Origin: Salinilacustrithrix sp003476595
GTDB lineage: Bacteria > Actinomycetota > Acidimicrobiia > Acidimicrobiales > Salinilacustritrichaceae
Direction of reading: 5' to 3'
Length of the DNA stretch: 64,000 bases
Assembly (NCBI GenBank): GCA_963972525.1
Contig: CAXAUZ010000004.1
Location: 124,001 to 188,000, forward strand
Shown here: piece by piece, positions 1 to 8,290 of the stretch
How the letters are laid out: every line of letters starts with the position of its first letter
How positions within the stretch are numbered: position 1 is the stretch's first letter
Notes under the pieces: generated by a model
Databases searched by the model: none
What the model saw: the letters and a program-made list of their open reading frames with translations, nothing else
Told to the model about the DNA's origin: nothing
Made by a program: the position numbers and the translations under genes

Positions 1-82
1 CGTCCAGGTGCTGGGCGAGGCGCACCTTGGCCCGGGTGAAGTCCTTGACCGGGACGACGACGGCGATGGGGGGTGCGGCCAT
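1..82 (-). CDS. cofC: 2-phospho-L-lactate guanylyltransferase (CofC/FbiD), N-terminal fragment
   Basis: Only the first 27 codons lie in the window; the gene runs off the left edge. The visible N-terminus, MAAPPIAVVVPVKDFTRAKV, has the VPVKDF..AK.RL nucleotide-binding pattern of the CofC/FbiD family. These enzymes make the guanylylated precursor of coenzyme F420. Divergence from gpsA matches the Mycobacterium tuberculosis order fbiD (Rv2983)/gpsA (Rv2982c), which supports the call. On this strand a TACACT -10-like element (92-97) sits 9 nt before the ATG, so the message may be leaderless. Two F420-type oxidoreductases at 47.6 and 51.6 kb fit an F420-producing host. The fragment is too short to exclude another MobA-like transferase. 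Confidence 0.7.
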   Translation of the reverse strand, partial: MAAPPIAVVVPVKDFTRAKVRLAQHLD

Positions 83-152
83 GCAGGGCGCAGTGTAGGG
101 ACGCCCGCCCTCGCTCGGGCCGCCCGACACCCCCGTCACTAGGGTGCGAGCC
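83..152. promoter_or_regulatory. Divergent promoter region between cofC and gpsA
   Basis: This 70-nt spacer carries two outward TAnnnT boxes. TAGGGT (140-145) lies 7 nt before the gpsA ATG at 153. TACACT (complement of 92-97) lies 9 nt before the cofC ATG. Both fit leaderless actinobacterial promoters. No clear -35 or Shine-Dalgarno sequence is seen. Confidence 0.5.
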
Positions 153-1166
153 ATGTCGTCGATCAACGTCGCCGTCCTCGGCGGCGGCTCGTGGGGGACC
201 ACGGTCGCCCACCTCTGCGCCCACAAGGCGCCCACCATCCTCTGGGCCCGCTCCGAGGAGACCGTCGCCGACGTCAACGGATCGCACCGCAACGTCCGCT
301 ACCTGCCCGACTACGAGCTGCACCCGTCGCTGCGAGCCACCAGCGACCTGGCCGAGGCGCTCGGCACCGCCGACCTGGTGGTGATGGGCATCCCCTCGCA
401 CGCGTTCCGCGAGACCCTGCGCGAGGCCGTGCCCCACATCCGCCCGTGGGTGCCGTTGGTCAGCCTCACGAAGGGCCTCGAGCTCGACACCGGCCTGCGC
501 ATGACCGAGGTCGTGCACGAGGAGCTGCCCGGGCATCCCGTGGGCGTGCTCACCGGCCCCAACCTGGCCAAGGAGATCATGGCCGGCGCCGCCACCGCGT
601 CCGTGCTCTCGATGCAGGACGACTCGGTCGCCCAGGCCCTGCAGGAGCTGTTCGGCGGCGAGGCCTTCCGCGTCTACACGAACGACGACCTGATCGGGTG
701 CGAGCTCGGCGGTGTCTTCAAGAACGTCGTCGCCATCGCCACGGGCATGGCCGACGGCATGGGCACCGGCGACAACACCCGGGCCGCCCTCATCACCCGC
801 GGCCTGGCCGAGATCACCCGCATCGGCGTCGCCTACGGCGGGTCGCCGATGACGTTCGCCGGCCTCGCCGGCATGGGCGACCTCATCGCCACCTGCATCT
901 CGCCCCAGTCCCGCAACCGGACCGTGGGGCAGAAGCTCGGGGAGGGCATGGCGATCGACGCCATCATCACCGAGATGAACCAGGTCGCCGAAGGCGTGAA
1001 GAGCTGCCGTGCGGTGCAGGCCATGGCCCGGGAGGCCGGGGTCGAGGCACCGATCACCGATCAGGTCGTGGCCGTGTGCCACGAGGGTGCCAGCGCGCAA
1101 GAGGTGTACCAACGCCTGCTGCACCGGGCCAGCCGCCCCGAGCTCCACGGCATCGCAGACCGGTGA
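153..1166 (+). CDS. gpsA: NAD(P)H-dependent glycerol-3-phosphate dehydrogenase
   Basis: The 337-aa protein reduces dihydroxyacetone phosphate to sn-glycerol 3-phosphate for phospholipid synthesis in the cytoplasm. The N-terminal Rossmann loop GGGSWG (residues 10-15) and the family motifs LTKGLE, GPNLAKE, GCELGGVFKNVVAIATG and FAGLAGMGDLIATC are all present, including the catalytic Lys of the GVFKN segment. Length is normal for the family. The ATG at 153 is preferred over an in-frame GTG at 144, because TAGGGT at 140-145 places the transcript start at about 153. The stop overlaps the next gene's GTG, so the two are probably co-transcribed. Confidence 0.95.
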   Translation: MSSINVAVLGGGSWGTTVAHLCAHKAPTILWARSEETVADVNGSHRNVRYLPDYELHPSLRATSDLAEALGTADLVVMGIPSHAFRETLREAVPHIRPWVPLVSLTKGLELDTGLRMTEVVHEELPGHPVGVLTGPNLAKEIMAGAATASVLSMQDDSVAQALQELFGGEAFRVYTNDDLIGCELGGVFKNVVAIATGMADGMGTGDNTRAALITRGLAEITRIGVAYGGSPMTFAGLAGMGDLIATCISPQSRNRTVGQKLGEGMAIDAIITEMNQVAEGVKSCRAVQAMAREAGVEAPITDQVVAVCHEGASAQEVYQRLLHRASRPELHGIADR

Positions 1167-3529
1167 GCGCCCGCACCTGGTTGGTGCGGCGCCTGCTCGG
1201 ACGCCTCCGCATCGACGACGACACGATCCGCCACCTCTCGACCTTCCAGCGCCTGGGCGAGCACCTCGAGATCCAGGCACCGGGGGAGATGCTGCCCATC
1301 GGCGCCCGCACCGTCTTCCGCGCCCTGCGCACCCGGGCCGCCAGCCAGACCGGCACCGACTGGGTGTGGCCGTACTGGCTGCGCCGCCAGATCGACCCGT
1401 CCTCGCCGGCGTTCGTGCCGCGCGGCCACCTGCCGTTCCTCTCGAACGTCACCAGCCGGAACTGGACGATGATCGGCAACCGCGGCTCGGCCCGCGAAGC
1501 CGTGGTCGATCCGCGCGGTCTCGTGTCGCCGTGGCACGACGCCTGGTCCCTCGACTGGTGGATCGGCGCCGAGGACCGCTGGCACGTCCCGGCCGACGAG
1601 GCCAACGTGCGCCAGTCCCTGCTCGGCGACTCACCGGTCGTGGAGACCCGGATGCGCGTGCCGGGCGGCGACATCGTCCACCGGGCCTACGTCATCCAGG
1701 CCACGGCAGCCGATGGCGGTGAGGAGCTGGTCATCGTCGAGATCGAGAACGACTCCGCGGTCCCGGTCGCCCTCGCCCTCGCCATCCGTCCGTACAACGC
1801 CGAGGGCCTCGCCGTCATCGAGCGCATCGGCCTGCACGACACGACGGTCACCGTCGACGGGCGGGTCGCGATGCTGCTCCCGAAGCCGCCGAACGCCGTG
1901 GCTGCGTCCACCTTCCACGACGGCGACTGCGCCACCCAGGTGTTCGCCGGCGAGACGCAGACCTCGTTCCCCGCCGACCTGCGCGACGAGGCCGGCATGG
2001 CCCAGGCCGCGTTCGTCTACCCGCTGCCGCACCGACAGACGCTGCGGGTGGCGCTCCCACTGGCACCGGACCCCCGCACCCGCCTGGTCGGCCGGGCTCG
2101 CAAGCGGGTGCGCGACGCGCCGCGGTTCCCGCAGGCCCTGCCCAGCGCGGAGCAGGTGGCCAACGGCTGGAAGACCCACACCGACCAGGGCATGCGCCTG
2201 GTGCTGCCGGACGAGCGGCTGCAGTCGGCGGTCGATGCCAACCGGCGCTACCTCCTCCTGTTCCACGACGGCACCGACGTCACGCCGGGGCCGCGCACCT
2301 ACAACCGCTTCTGGTTCCGCGACGCCGCCTACCTGCTGGCCGCCCTCGACCGCTACGGCTTCCACACCGAGGCGCGGGAGGTGCTGGCCAGCTTCCCCGA
2401 GCGACAGCACACCGACGGCTTCTTCTTCTCCCAGCGCCTCGAGTGGGATGCGAACGGCGCCGCGATCTGGGCGCTCGCCCACCACTGGGACCTCACGCGC
2501 GACCGTGAGCTGCTCGACGAGGTCGTCACGTCCGTCGCCGGCGGCGTCCAGTGGATCGACCGGAAGCGCCGGGGCAAGCGCCGAGACGATCCGGCGCTGC
2601 GCGGGCTGCTGCCCGCCGGCATCTCCGCTGAGCACCTCGGACCCCACGACTACTTCTACTGGGACGACTTCTGGGCCCTCGCCGGCCTGCGCGACGGCGC
2701 CCGCATGCTGCGTGCCGCCGGTGAGGACGAGGCCGCCGACCGGGCCGCAGCGTTCCTCGAGTCGATGACCGCCGACGTCCGTGCGTCCATGGCCCTCACC
2801 GCGGACCGGCTCGGGACCAAGGCGGTGCCGGCCGGCCCTCGGCGTCGGATCGACCCCGGGGTCATCGGGTCGCTGGCCGCGGTGTGGCCGCTGCAGCTGC
2901 TGGGCGCCGACGACGAGGCCATGCAGGCGACCCTCGACGTCGTGCGCGACCGGTTCTGCATCGACGAGGCCTTCTACCAGGGCATCAGCCACACCGGCCT
3001 CGGCACCTACCTGACGCTGCAGGTGGCGTTCGTGGAGCTGCTCGCCGGTGATCGCCGCGCGCTCGACCGCCTGGACTGGTTCCTGTCCGCCGCCACGCCG
3101 ACGTGGACCTGGCCCGAGGCCATCCACCCCCGCGTCGCCGGCGGGTGCATGGGCGACGGCCACCACGGCTGGGCGGCGGCCGAGCTCCTCAGCTTCGTGC
3201 GCACCATGCTCGTCCACGAGACCCGCGACGGGCTCGCACTCGCCTCGATGATCCCGACCAGCTGGTACGGCCAGGGCGTCGAGGTGCACGACGCGCCGAC
3301 CCGCTTCGGTCTCCTGTCGTTCGCCATCCGGTGGCACGGCGAGCGCCCGGCGATCCTGTGGGAGCTCGAACCGCACGATCCAGACGTGGCCGTCGTGCTC
3401 ACCTGCCCGGGCCTCGACCCCACCTGGCGCTCGACCGAGGCGCGCGGCGAGGCCCTGCTCGATGCGCCGCCCGACGCTCCGGCGCCCGCGGCCGTGCCCG
3501 GCCCCGACCAGGGCGACAGCTTCGAGTAG
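1163..3529 (+). CDS. Six-hairpin glycosidase-like protein (amylo-alpha-1,6-glucosidase/GH15-like)
   Basis: This 788-aa protein starts at a GTG overlapping the gpsA stop (GTGA). The C-terminal half has the look of an (alpha/alpha)6 toroid of the six-hairpin glycosidase superfamily: NRFWFRDAAYLLAALDRYGF, aromatic-rich DGFFFSQ..EWD.NG.A.WALAHHW, and DYFYWDDFWALAGL, with acidic residues suited to sugar hydrolysis. The N-terminal 350 residues look like a beta-rich domain. The substrate cannot be read from sequence; an alpha-glucan or trehalose-like glucoside is plausible. No signal peptide is seen. Its stop directly abuts the convergent PPK2 stop. The superfamily call is fairly secure, the specificity unknown. 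Confidence 0.6.
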   Translation: MSARTWLVRRLLGRLRIDDDTIRHLSTFQRLGEHLEIQAPGEMLPIGARTVFRALRTRAASQTGTDWVWPYWLRRQIDPSSPAFVPRGHLPFLSNVTSRNWTMIGNRGSAREAVVDPRGLVSPWHDAWSLDWWIGAEDRWHVPADEANVRQSLLGDSPVVETRMRVPGGDIVHRAYVIQATAADGGEELVIVEIENDSAVPVALALAIRPYNAEGLAVIERIGLHDTTVTVDGRVAMLLPKPPNAVAASTFHDGDCATQVFAGETQTSFPADLRDEAGMAQAAFVYPLPHRQTLRVALPLAPDPRTRLVGRARKRVRDAPRFPQALPSAEQVANGWKTHTDQGMRLVLPDERLQSAVDANRRYLLLFHDGTDVTPGPRTYNRFWFRDAAYLLAALDRYGFHTEAREVLASFPERQHTDGFFFSQRLEWDANGAAIWALAHHWDLTRDRELLDEVVTSVAGGVQWIDRKRRGKRRDDPALRGLLPAGISAEHLGPHDYFYWDDFWALAGLRDGARMLRAAGEDEAADRAAAFLESMTADVRASMALTADRLGTKAVPAGPRRRIDPGVIGSLAAVWPLQLLGADDEAMQATLDVVRDRFCIDEAFYQGISHTGLGTYLTLQVAFVELLAGDRRALDRLDWFLSAATPTWTWPEAIHPRVAGGCMGDGHHGWAAAELLSFVRTMLVHETRDGLALASMIPTSWYGQGVEVHDAPTRFGLLSFAIRWHGERPAILWELEPHDPDVAVVLTCPGLDPTWRSTEARGEALLDAPPDAPAPAAVPGPDQGDSFE

Positions 3530-4336
3530 TCACTCGATCACGATGTCCTCCAAGCCCTCCTCGGGCTCGGGGTAGGACATGCCGAGGCCCTCGAGGGTCT
3601 CGACCAGGATCGTGCTGATGGCCAGGTTCCGGTACCACTTGCGGTCGGCCGGGACGACGTACCAGGGCGCGTCCTCGGTCGACGTCGCCGCGATGGCGTC
3701 TCGGTAGACCTCCTGGTAGCGGTCCCAGTGGGCGCGCTCGGCGACGTCGGCTGACGAGAACTTCCAGTGCTTGTCGGGGCGGTCCAGCCGCGACCGGAGC
3801 CGCTCGGCCTGCTCCTCTTTGCTGATGTGGAGGAACAGCTTGACGATGGTCGTGCCCTCCTCGGTCAGCATCCGCTCGAAGTCGCGGATGTGCGCGAGGC
3901 GGCGCTCGGCCTGCTCGTCGTCGATCATGCCGTGCACCCGCACCACCAGGACGTCCTCGTAGTGGCTGCGGTTGAACACGACGACCTCACCGTCGGCCGG
4001 CACCCTGGCGTGGACCCGCCACAGGTAGTCGCGGGCGAGCTCGGCCGTCGACGGCTTCTTGAAGCCCCACATGTGCACGCCGATGGGGTCGACCTTGCGG
4101 AAGACGTGGCGGATGGTGCCGTCCTTGCCGCCGGTGTCCATGGCCTGCAGCACGATCAGCAGGCGCTGGGTGCCGTCGGCGTAGAGCAGGTCCTGGAGGT
4201 CGGCGAGGTGCGTGCGTCGCTCGTGGAGCAGCGACTTCCCCTCCGACTTGCCACCATCGAAGCCCGGCGTGGACCGGGGGTCGATGGCGGACAGGTCGAG
4301 GCCGGTCCCGGGTGCGACGCGCAACAGCTCCTGCAT
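3530..4336 (-). CDS. ppk2: Polyphosphate:nucleotide phosphotransferase, PPK2 family
   Basis: The 268-aa protein should transfer phosphate between polyphosphate and AMP/ADP. It has the PPK2 P-loop MDTGGKDGT (about residues 66-74), the following IRHVF and WGFKKPSTAELARDYLWR lid region, and the Walker B-like VVFNRSHYEDVL. A single PPK2 domain of normal length is present; the pattern resembles the PPK2-related group often classed as class III, though class cannot be proven here. The ATG at 4336 begins MQELLRV. Its last codon lies next to the end of the convergent glycosidase gene with no spacer. Confidence 0.9.
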   Translation of the reverse strand: MQELLRVAPGTGLDLSAIDPRSTPGFDGGKSEGKSLLHERRTHLADLQDLLYADGTQRLLIVLQAMDTGGKDGTIRHVFRKVDPIGVHMWGFKKPSTAELARDYLWRVHARVPADGEVVVFNRSHYEDVLVVRVHGMIDDEQAERRLAHIRDFERMLTEEGTTIVKLFLHISKEEQAERLRSRLDRPDKHWKFSSADVAERAHWDRYQEVYRDAIAATSTEDAPWYVVPADRKWYRNLAISTILVETLEGLGMSYPEPEEGLEDIVIE

Positions 4337-4386
4337 GGGGCGTTCCTACCCCATGGCCCGGGGCCGGGACCCGGCGTGCGCGCTGA

Positions 4387-4845
4387 GCCGTCTGTTCTCG
4401 GCTCGACGTCGTCGCGGGTCCGGAGGGGGTCGCCGCCGAGGTCGCCACGCCCGCCGAGGTGCTCGTGGGTCCCGAGCGGCTCACCTGCGAGTTCCACGCC
4501 GTCGAGCCCGGCCGCTGGATGATCGACACCCTCGGAAACCCGATGGTGCTCGAGCTGACCGGCAAGTGGTGGGTCCAGCCGAACCGCGAGGGATTCACCG
4601 TGCTCACCCATCCGGACAGCACCGGTCCCCAGGACCGCAACATCGTCTTCATCCGGCCCACCGGCCTGGTCGAGCCCGATCGGGTCAACGAGTCGCCGGA
4701 GGGCCTCCGCAGCCAGGAGGGCTGGCCGCTGGACGACCTCCGCGGCTGGCTCTGTCGGGTGCTCCCCGGCCTGGTGGACGGCGACCGGTCGACACCACGC
4801 TCGGCGGTCAGGACGCCGTGCGGGTCGTGAACCGCGTCGAGGCCC
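4387..4845 (+). pseudogene. Decayed gene for a secreted or anchored hypothetical protein
   Basis: An open stretch from 4387 follows an in-frame TGA at 4384 with no good start. It encodes a protein-like segment (VLVGPERLTCEFHAVEPGRW..., PLDDLRGWL). Near 4785 the natural-looking continuation (PVDTTLGGQDAVRVV) switches to the next frame, while the original frame ends in Arg/Pro-rich nonsense at 4830. The gene therefore seems to have lost its 5' end and to carry a frameshift near the 3' end. A functional short GTG-started product (4459-4830) cannot be excluded. The family is not recognised with confidence. Confidence 0.5.
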
Positions 4846-4900
4846 TGTGCACGGAGCCGGTGCCGCGGGTGGGCCGGGGCATGCCGGTACCGTCCGAGCC

Positions 4901-5557
4901 ATGCGCCCCCTGACCGCAGCGTCCGCCGGTCTCGTGCTGCTGCTCGTCGACTTCCGCGTCTACGGCATCGACATCGCGGTGGATCCTGCCGGCTGGGTGC
5001 TGATCGCCTGGGGGCTGTGGCGACTCGCCGGAACCAAGGCGGCCGCTCCCGCCGTTGCGGGCGCAGCCTTCTCGGCGGCAGAGGCGTACCTGCCGTACCA
5101 CTACGCGCTCGTGGAGTCGTACGTGGCTGGACCGAACGGGACGGCCAGCGTCGAGGAAGTCGAGGTCCTGGAGTACGACCAGGTAGCCGGTTTGCCGCTC
5201 ATCTCGATGGCGCTCGCAGCGGTCTGCTCCGCAGTCGCCATCGTCGTCCTCGTACGCCTGCTGCGGGAGCGAGCAGGTCCCGACGAAGCCGACCCAGCGC
5301 TTCGCACCATGTACCTGTCGATGATCGCGACGCTGGCCTTGTGGATCGCGCCGCGTCTCGTCGGCATGATCGCCGGTGGGATCGGTGACGGGTACGACCC
5401 GGTGTGGAACGATCCGGTGTGGCGAATCGAGCTCGCCGGCATCGTCAGCGGGCTGGTCCTGGCGTCTTCGCTGCTCGCCAGCCGCCGGGAACCCTGGGCG
5501 CTCCCGCCCGGTCCCCGCCGGGAGAGCAGCTGGGCGCCTGCAGGTCGTGGCGAGTAG
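4901..5557 (+). CDS. Integral membrane protein, unknown function
   Basis: The 218-aa protein has about five hydrophobic segments: residues 3-18, 24-40, 95-115, 135-155 and 180-195. The N-terminus reads LVLLLVDFRVYGIDIAVDPA. No catalytic motif was recognised. The ATG at 4901 is chosen because TACCGT (4888-4893) lies exactly 7 nt before it, the leaderless layout seen at many genes here. It follows the decayed gene directly. Confidence 0.75.
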   Translation: MRPLTAASAGLVLLLVDFRVYGIDIAVDPAGWVLIAWGLWRLAGTKAAAPAVAGAAFSAAEAYLPYHYALVESYVAGPNGTASVEEVEVLEYDQVAGLPLISMALAAVCSAVAIVVLVRLLRERAGPDEADPALRTMYLSMIATLALWIAPRLVGMIAGGIGDGYDPVWNDPVWRIELAGIVSGLVLASSLLASRREPWALPPGPRRESSWAPAGRGE

Positions 5558-5695
5558 CGGGAGGGCCGAAGCGACAGGAGTGTGCTGCGGCGGTCACCCG
5601 ATCTCGTCGGCGCCGTCGTCGCACTCGCACCGTGCGTGTCCGGGCCAGTCAACGTGAGGTCCAGTCGAGAAGCGGCGGAAATGGACAAAGAGGAG

Positions 5696-5731
5696 TTGCG
5701 GAGCGAACACCAGTTCGAGTACGATTCGGAC
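5696..5731 (+). promoter_or_regulatory. SOS (LexA-box) promoter of the DUF222/HNH gene
   Basis: TTGCGG (5696-5701) and TACGAT (5720-5725) form a -35/-10 pair 18 nt apart. Between them lies CGAAC-ACCA-GTTCG (5704-5717), followed by A at 5718. This matches the actinobacterial LexA box TCGAAC-N4-GTTCGA at all core positions. The predicted transcript start falls on the ATG at 5732, so the mRNA would be leaderless and repressed by LexA. Confidence 0.8.
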
Positions 5732-7036
5732 ATGGCTCGGATGCCGGCGACCCCGCAGGAGGTGATCGATCTCCTCGAGCGGGTGCACGACGTGTGCGGT
5801 CGTCTCGAGCCGGGCAACGTGCCGCTCCACGTGGCGCCGCAGGTGTTCGATGCGCTCGCGTCGGCCGAGCGTCTGGTTGCTGGGGCGGTGCTGCGGATGG
5901 CGGGCCGCTACGAGGAAGCCGGGGAGTGGAAGCGCAACGGGGCCAAGTCGGCCGAGGACGACATCGCCCGCAAGACCGGCACCCCGACCGGGACGGCCCG
6001 CAAGAAGCTCTCGACCAGCAAGCGGCTCGGCAACCAGCAGCGCACGGATGAGGCGATCCGCAACGGTGACCTGTCCACCGAGCAGGCCAACGAGGTGTCC
6101 TCCGGCGCCGATGCCTCACCCGAGGACGAAGATGACCTGCTCGACACCGCCCGGCGGCATCGTCTGAGCGAGCTGCGCAAGCGGGCCGCTGATGCCCGGG
6201 CCAAGGCCGACCGCGACCGGGAGGCCCGTCGCCGCCGCCACCAAGCCCTACGTGGTGTGCGCCGCTGGACCGACGACGACGGCATGGGCAACCTCCACCT
6301 GCGACTGCCGCCCGAGGACATGGCCGAAGTCGACGCCGCCCTCAAGCCCCGCATCGACCGGGCCTTCGCCGACGCCCGCCACGCCGGCCGGTTCGAACCG
6401 GTCGAGCGCTACGCCGCCGACGTCGTCCGCGACCTGCTCACCGGCACCACCGACACCGACAGCACGCCGGCCCGGCGCAGCCAGGCGGTCCGGCCCGACA
6501 AGAAGGTCATCGCCCTCATCGACCTGGCCGCCCTCAACCGCGGTGCGGTCGAGGGCGACGAGACCTGCGAGATCGCCGGCGTGGGGCCCGTGTCGGTCTC
6601 CGCGGTCCGGGCCCTGCTGTCCGATGCGTTCCTCGCCGTGGTCATCAAAGACGGCATCGACATCCGCCACGTCACCCACCTCGGCCGCCGGGTCACCGCC
6701 ACCCAGCGCACCGCCCTCGAGGCCCGCAGCGGCGGCGCCTGCGAGATCTGCGGCAGCCGCTACCTCCTCGACATTGACCACAACGAAGGCTGGACCCTCA
6801 CCCACGACACCCGCCTCGACGACCTGTCCTGGTTCTGCTGGCACTGCCACGCCACCAAGACCCGCCACAACCTCCGAGTCCAAGGCCCCATCGGCGCCCG
6901 CTGGTTCATCGACCGCAAGACCGGCCAACGATGGCACCCACCCCCCGACGAACCCCGGGAACCGCCGCCCGACGCAGGCGGTGCGGGAGACAGCGCGGAG
7001 CCGGCGCAGCCCGAGCTCTTCACGCTGGCGGACTGA
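5732..7036 (+). CDS. DUF222 / HNH endonuclease domain protein (13E12-repeat type)
   Basis: The 434-aa protein has an N-terminal DUF222 helical region followed by an HNH nuclease domain at about residues 328-385. The nuclease shows CEIC, DIDHNEGW and CWHCHATKTRHNL, with the metal-binding and catalytic His/Asp/Cys residues in place. Such proteins are multicopy in actinobacteria (13E12 family of M. tuberculosis), where several copies are LexA-controlled. The start at 5732 is chosen over ATG 5681, because a LexA box and -10 element lie between the two. A DNA-cutting role in mobile-element biology or recombination is plausible but unproven. Confidence 0.85.
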   Translation: MARMPATPQEVIDLLERVHDVCGRLEPGNVPLHVAPQVFDALASAERLVAGAVLRMAGRYEEAGEWKRNGAKSAEDDIARKTGTPTGTARKKLSTSKRLGNQQRTDEAIRNGDLSTEQANEVSSGADASPEDEDDLLDTARRHRLSELRKRAADARAKADRDREARRRRHQALRGVRRWTDDDGMGNLHLRLPPEDMAEVDAALKPRIDRAFADARHAGRFEPVERYAADVVRDLLTGTTDTDSTPARRSQAVRPDKKVIALIDLAALNRGAVEGDETCEIAGVGPVSVSAVRALLSDAFLAVVIKDGIDIRHVTHLGRRVTATQRTALEARSGGACEICGSRYLLDIDHNEGWTLTHDTRLDDLSWFCWHCHATKTRHNLRVQGPIGARWFIDRKTGQRWHPPPDEPREPPPDAGGAGDSAEPAQPELFTLAD

Positions 7037-7079
7037 CGGGACGCAGGTCGGACGGGAGCCGGGAAGTACCGTCGCGGCC

Positions 7080-7799
7080 ATGGCTCCGGGCACGGCGACG
7101 ACCCTGCGACCCAGCCTGAAGCGCAAGGCACCGGGCACGCGGCGCGAGCGGGAGCTGTGGGAGCGGGGCCACCAGGTGGTGGTCGGCATCGACGAGGTCG
7201 GCCGCGGCGCATGGGCCGGTCCCCTCACCCTCGGGGCCGTCGTCATCCCCAAGGACAAGCGGCTCACCAAGGTGCGCGACTCCAAGATGCTGACCGAGCG
7301 CGAGCGCGAGGTCATGTACGAGCGGATCGTCGGGTGGGCCGACGCCTGGTCGGTCGGTCACGCCTGGCCCGACGAGTGCGACGAGCTCGGCATGTCCGGG
7401 GCCCAGCGCCTCGCCGCCCGCCGGGCCATCGAGGGCCTCGGGGTCGTGCCCGACCAGGTGCTGCTCGACGGGAACTGGGACTTCGTCGGCAGCGGCAACG
7501 TGACCAAGATCGTCAAGGGCGATGCCACCTGCCTGTCGATCGCTGCGGCATCGATCGTGGCCAAGGTGACGCGGGACCGGCTCATGCGTGAGTGCGCCGA
7601 CGCGCACCCGTGGTTCAGCTTCGAGACCAACAAGGGCTACCCGTGCCCCCGGCACAAGATCGCCCTCGCCGGCGTCGGCCCCTCCGCCATCCACCGGCGC
7701 AGCTGGGTCTTCATGGAGCACCTGCCCTGGGCCGGCGCCGTGCGCTCGGTGCCCGCCCACCTGCGGCCGGACGACTCCCAAGGGACCCTGTTCGCATGA
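7080..7799 (+). CDS. rnhB: Ribonuclease HII
   Basis: The 239-aa enzyme cleaves RNA in RNA-DNA hybrids and at misincorporated ribonucleotides. The first catalytic pair lies in GIDEVGRGAWAGP (D38, E39). Further family blocks are DSKMLTEREREVMYERI, LLDGNWDF, KGDATCLSIAAASIVAKVTRDRLM and TNKGYPCPRHK. Slightly long N- and C-terminal tails flank the core. TACCGT at 7067-7072 lies 7 nt before the ATG (leaderless). The stop overlaps the next start (ATGA), indicating translational coupling. Confidence 0.95.
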   Translation: MAPGTATTLRPSLKRKAPGTRRERELWERGHQVVVGIDEVGRGAWAGPLTLGAVVIPKDKRLTKVRDSKMLTEREREVMYERIVGWADAWSVGHAWPDECDELGMSGAQRLAARRAIEGLGVVPDQVLLDGNWDFVGSGNVTKIVKGDATCLSIAAASIVAKVTRDRLMRECADAHPWFSFETNKGYPCPRHKIALAGVGPSAIHRRSWVFMEHLPWAGAVRSVPAHLRPDDSQGTLFA

Positions 7800-8278
7800 C
7801 CGATCCACGCGACGCCGAGCTGGCGCGGCTGCTGAGCGAGGTCCGCTCGCTGCGCCTGCAGCCGCAGGACTGGGACGCAGTGGACGGCCACCTCGCCGCC
7901 ATCGGGTCCGGCGACCGCAGCCGCATCGACGACCTGTCCCAGGCGGTGTTCGAGGCGCGAATCCGGGGCCGCTTCAGCGGCCCGCGGGGGAGCGCGGGCG
8001 TGGCGCCCACCAAGCAGACGTCGGTGCTCCCGATCGTCGGCCTGGTCTGCGGCGGCCTGCTCGTCGGGGTCGGCGCCCTGCTGGGCGGCGGGCCGATCCT
8101 GTGGGGGATCGTCGCGCTCGGGGTCTTCGTGTTCGGGATCGCCTTCGCCGGCTCACGCGTCGCCCACCGGCCTCGTGGCGAGGCCGACGACGAGGACGCC
8201 GTCGAGCCAGTGCCGATCCCCGATCAGGTCGCGCTGCGGGTGAACGCCATCGGGCGCGCCCACGGCGCGGGGCGGTAG
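7796..8278 (+). CDS. Small membrane protein, unknown function
   Basis: This 160-aa protein overlaps rnhB by 4 nt (ATGA). It has a soluble, acidic N-terminal 75 residues, then two adjacent hydrophobic helices (about residues 78-117, VLPIVGLVCGGLLVGVGALL and ILWGIVALGVFVFGIAFAG) and a charged tail. No family recognised. Coupling to rnhB suggests co-expression rather than a shared function. Confidence 0.75.
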   Translation: MTDPRDAELARLLSEVRSLRLQPQDWDAVDGHLAAIGSGDRSRIDDLSQAVFEARIRGRFSGPRGSAGVAPTKQTSVLPIVGLVCGGLLVGVGALLGGGPILWGIVALGVFVFGIAFAGSRVAHRPRGEADDEDAVEPVPIPDQVALRVNAIGRAHGAGR

Positions 8279-8290
8279 CTCGCCCCGGGC

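Noticed and set aside
191..1162. Long reading frame running through gpsA in another frame, continuous with the glycosidase gene
   Set aside because: Its translation is Arg/His/Pro-rich nonsense; the real glycosidase-like gene begins at the GTG at 1163 overlapping the gpsA stop.
7796..8278. Signal-peptide protein
   Set aside because: Hydrophobic segments lie in the middle of the protein, after 75 soluble residues.
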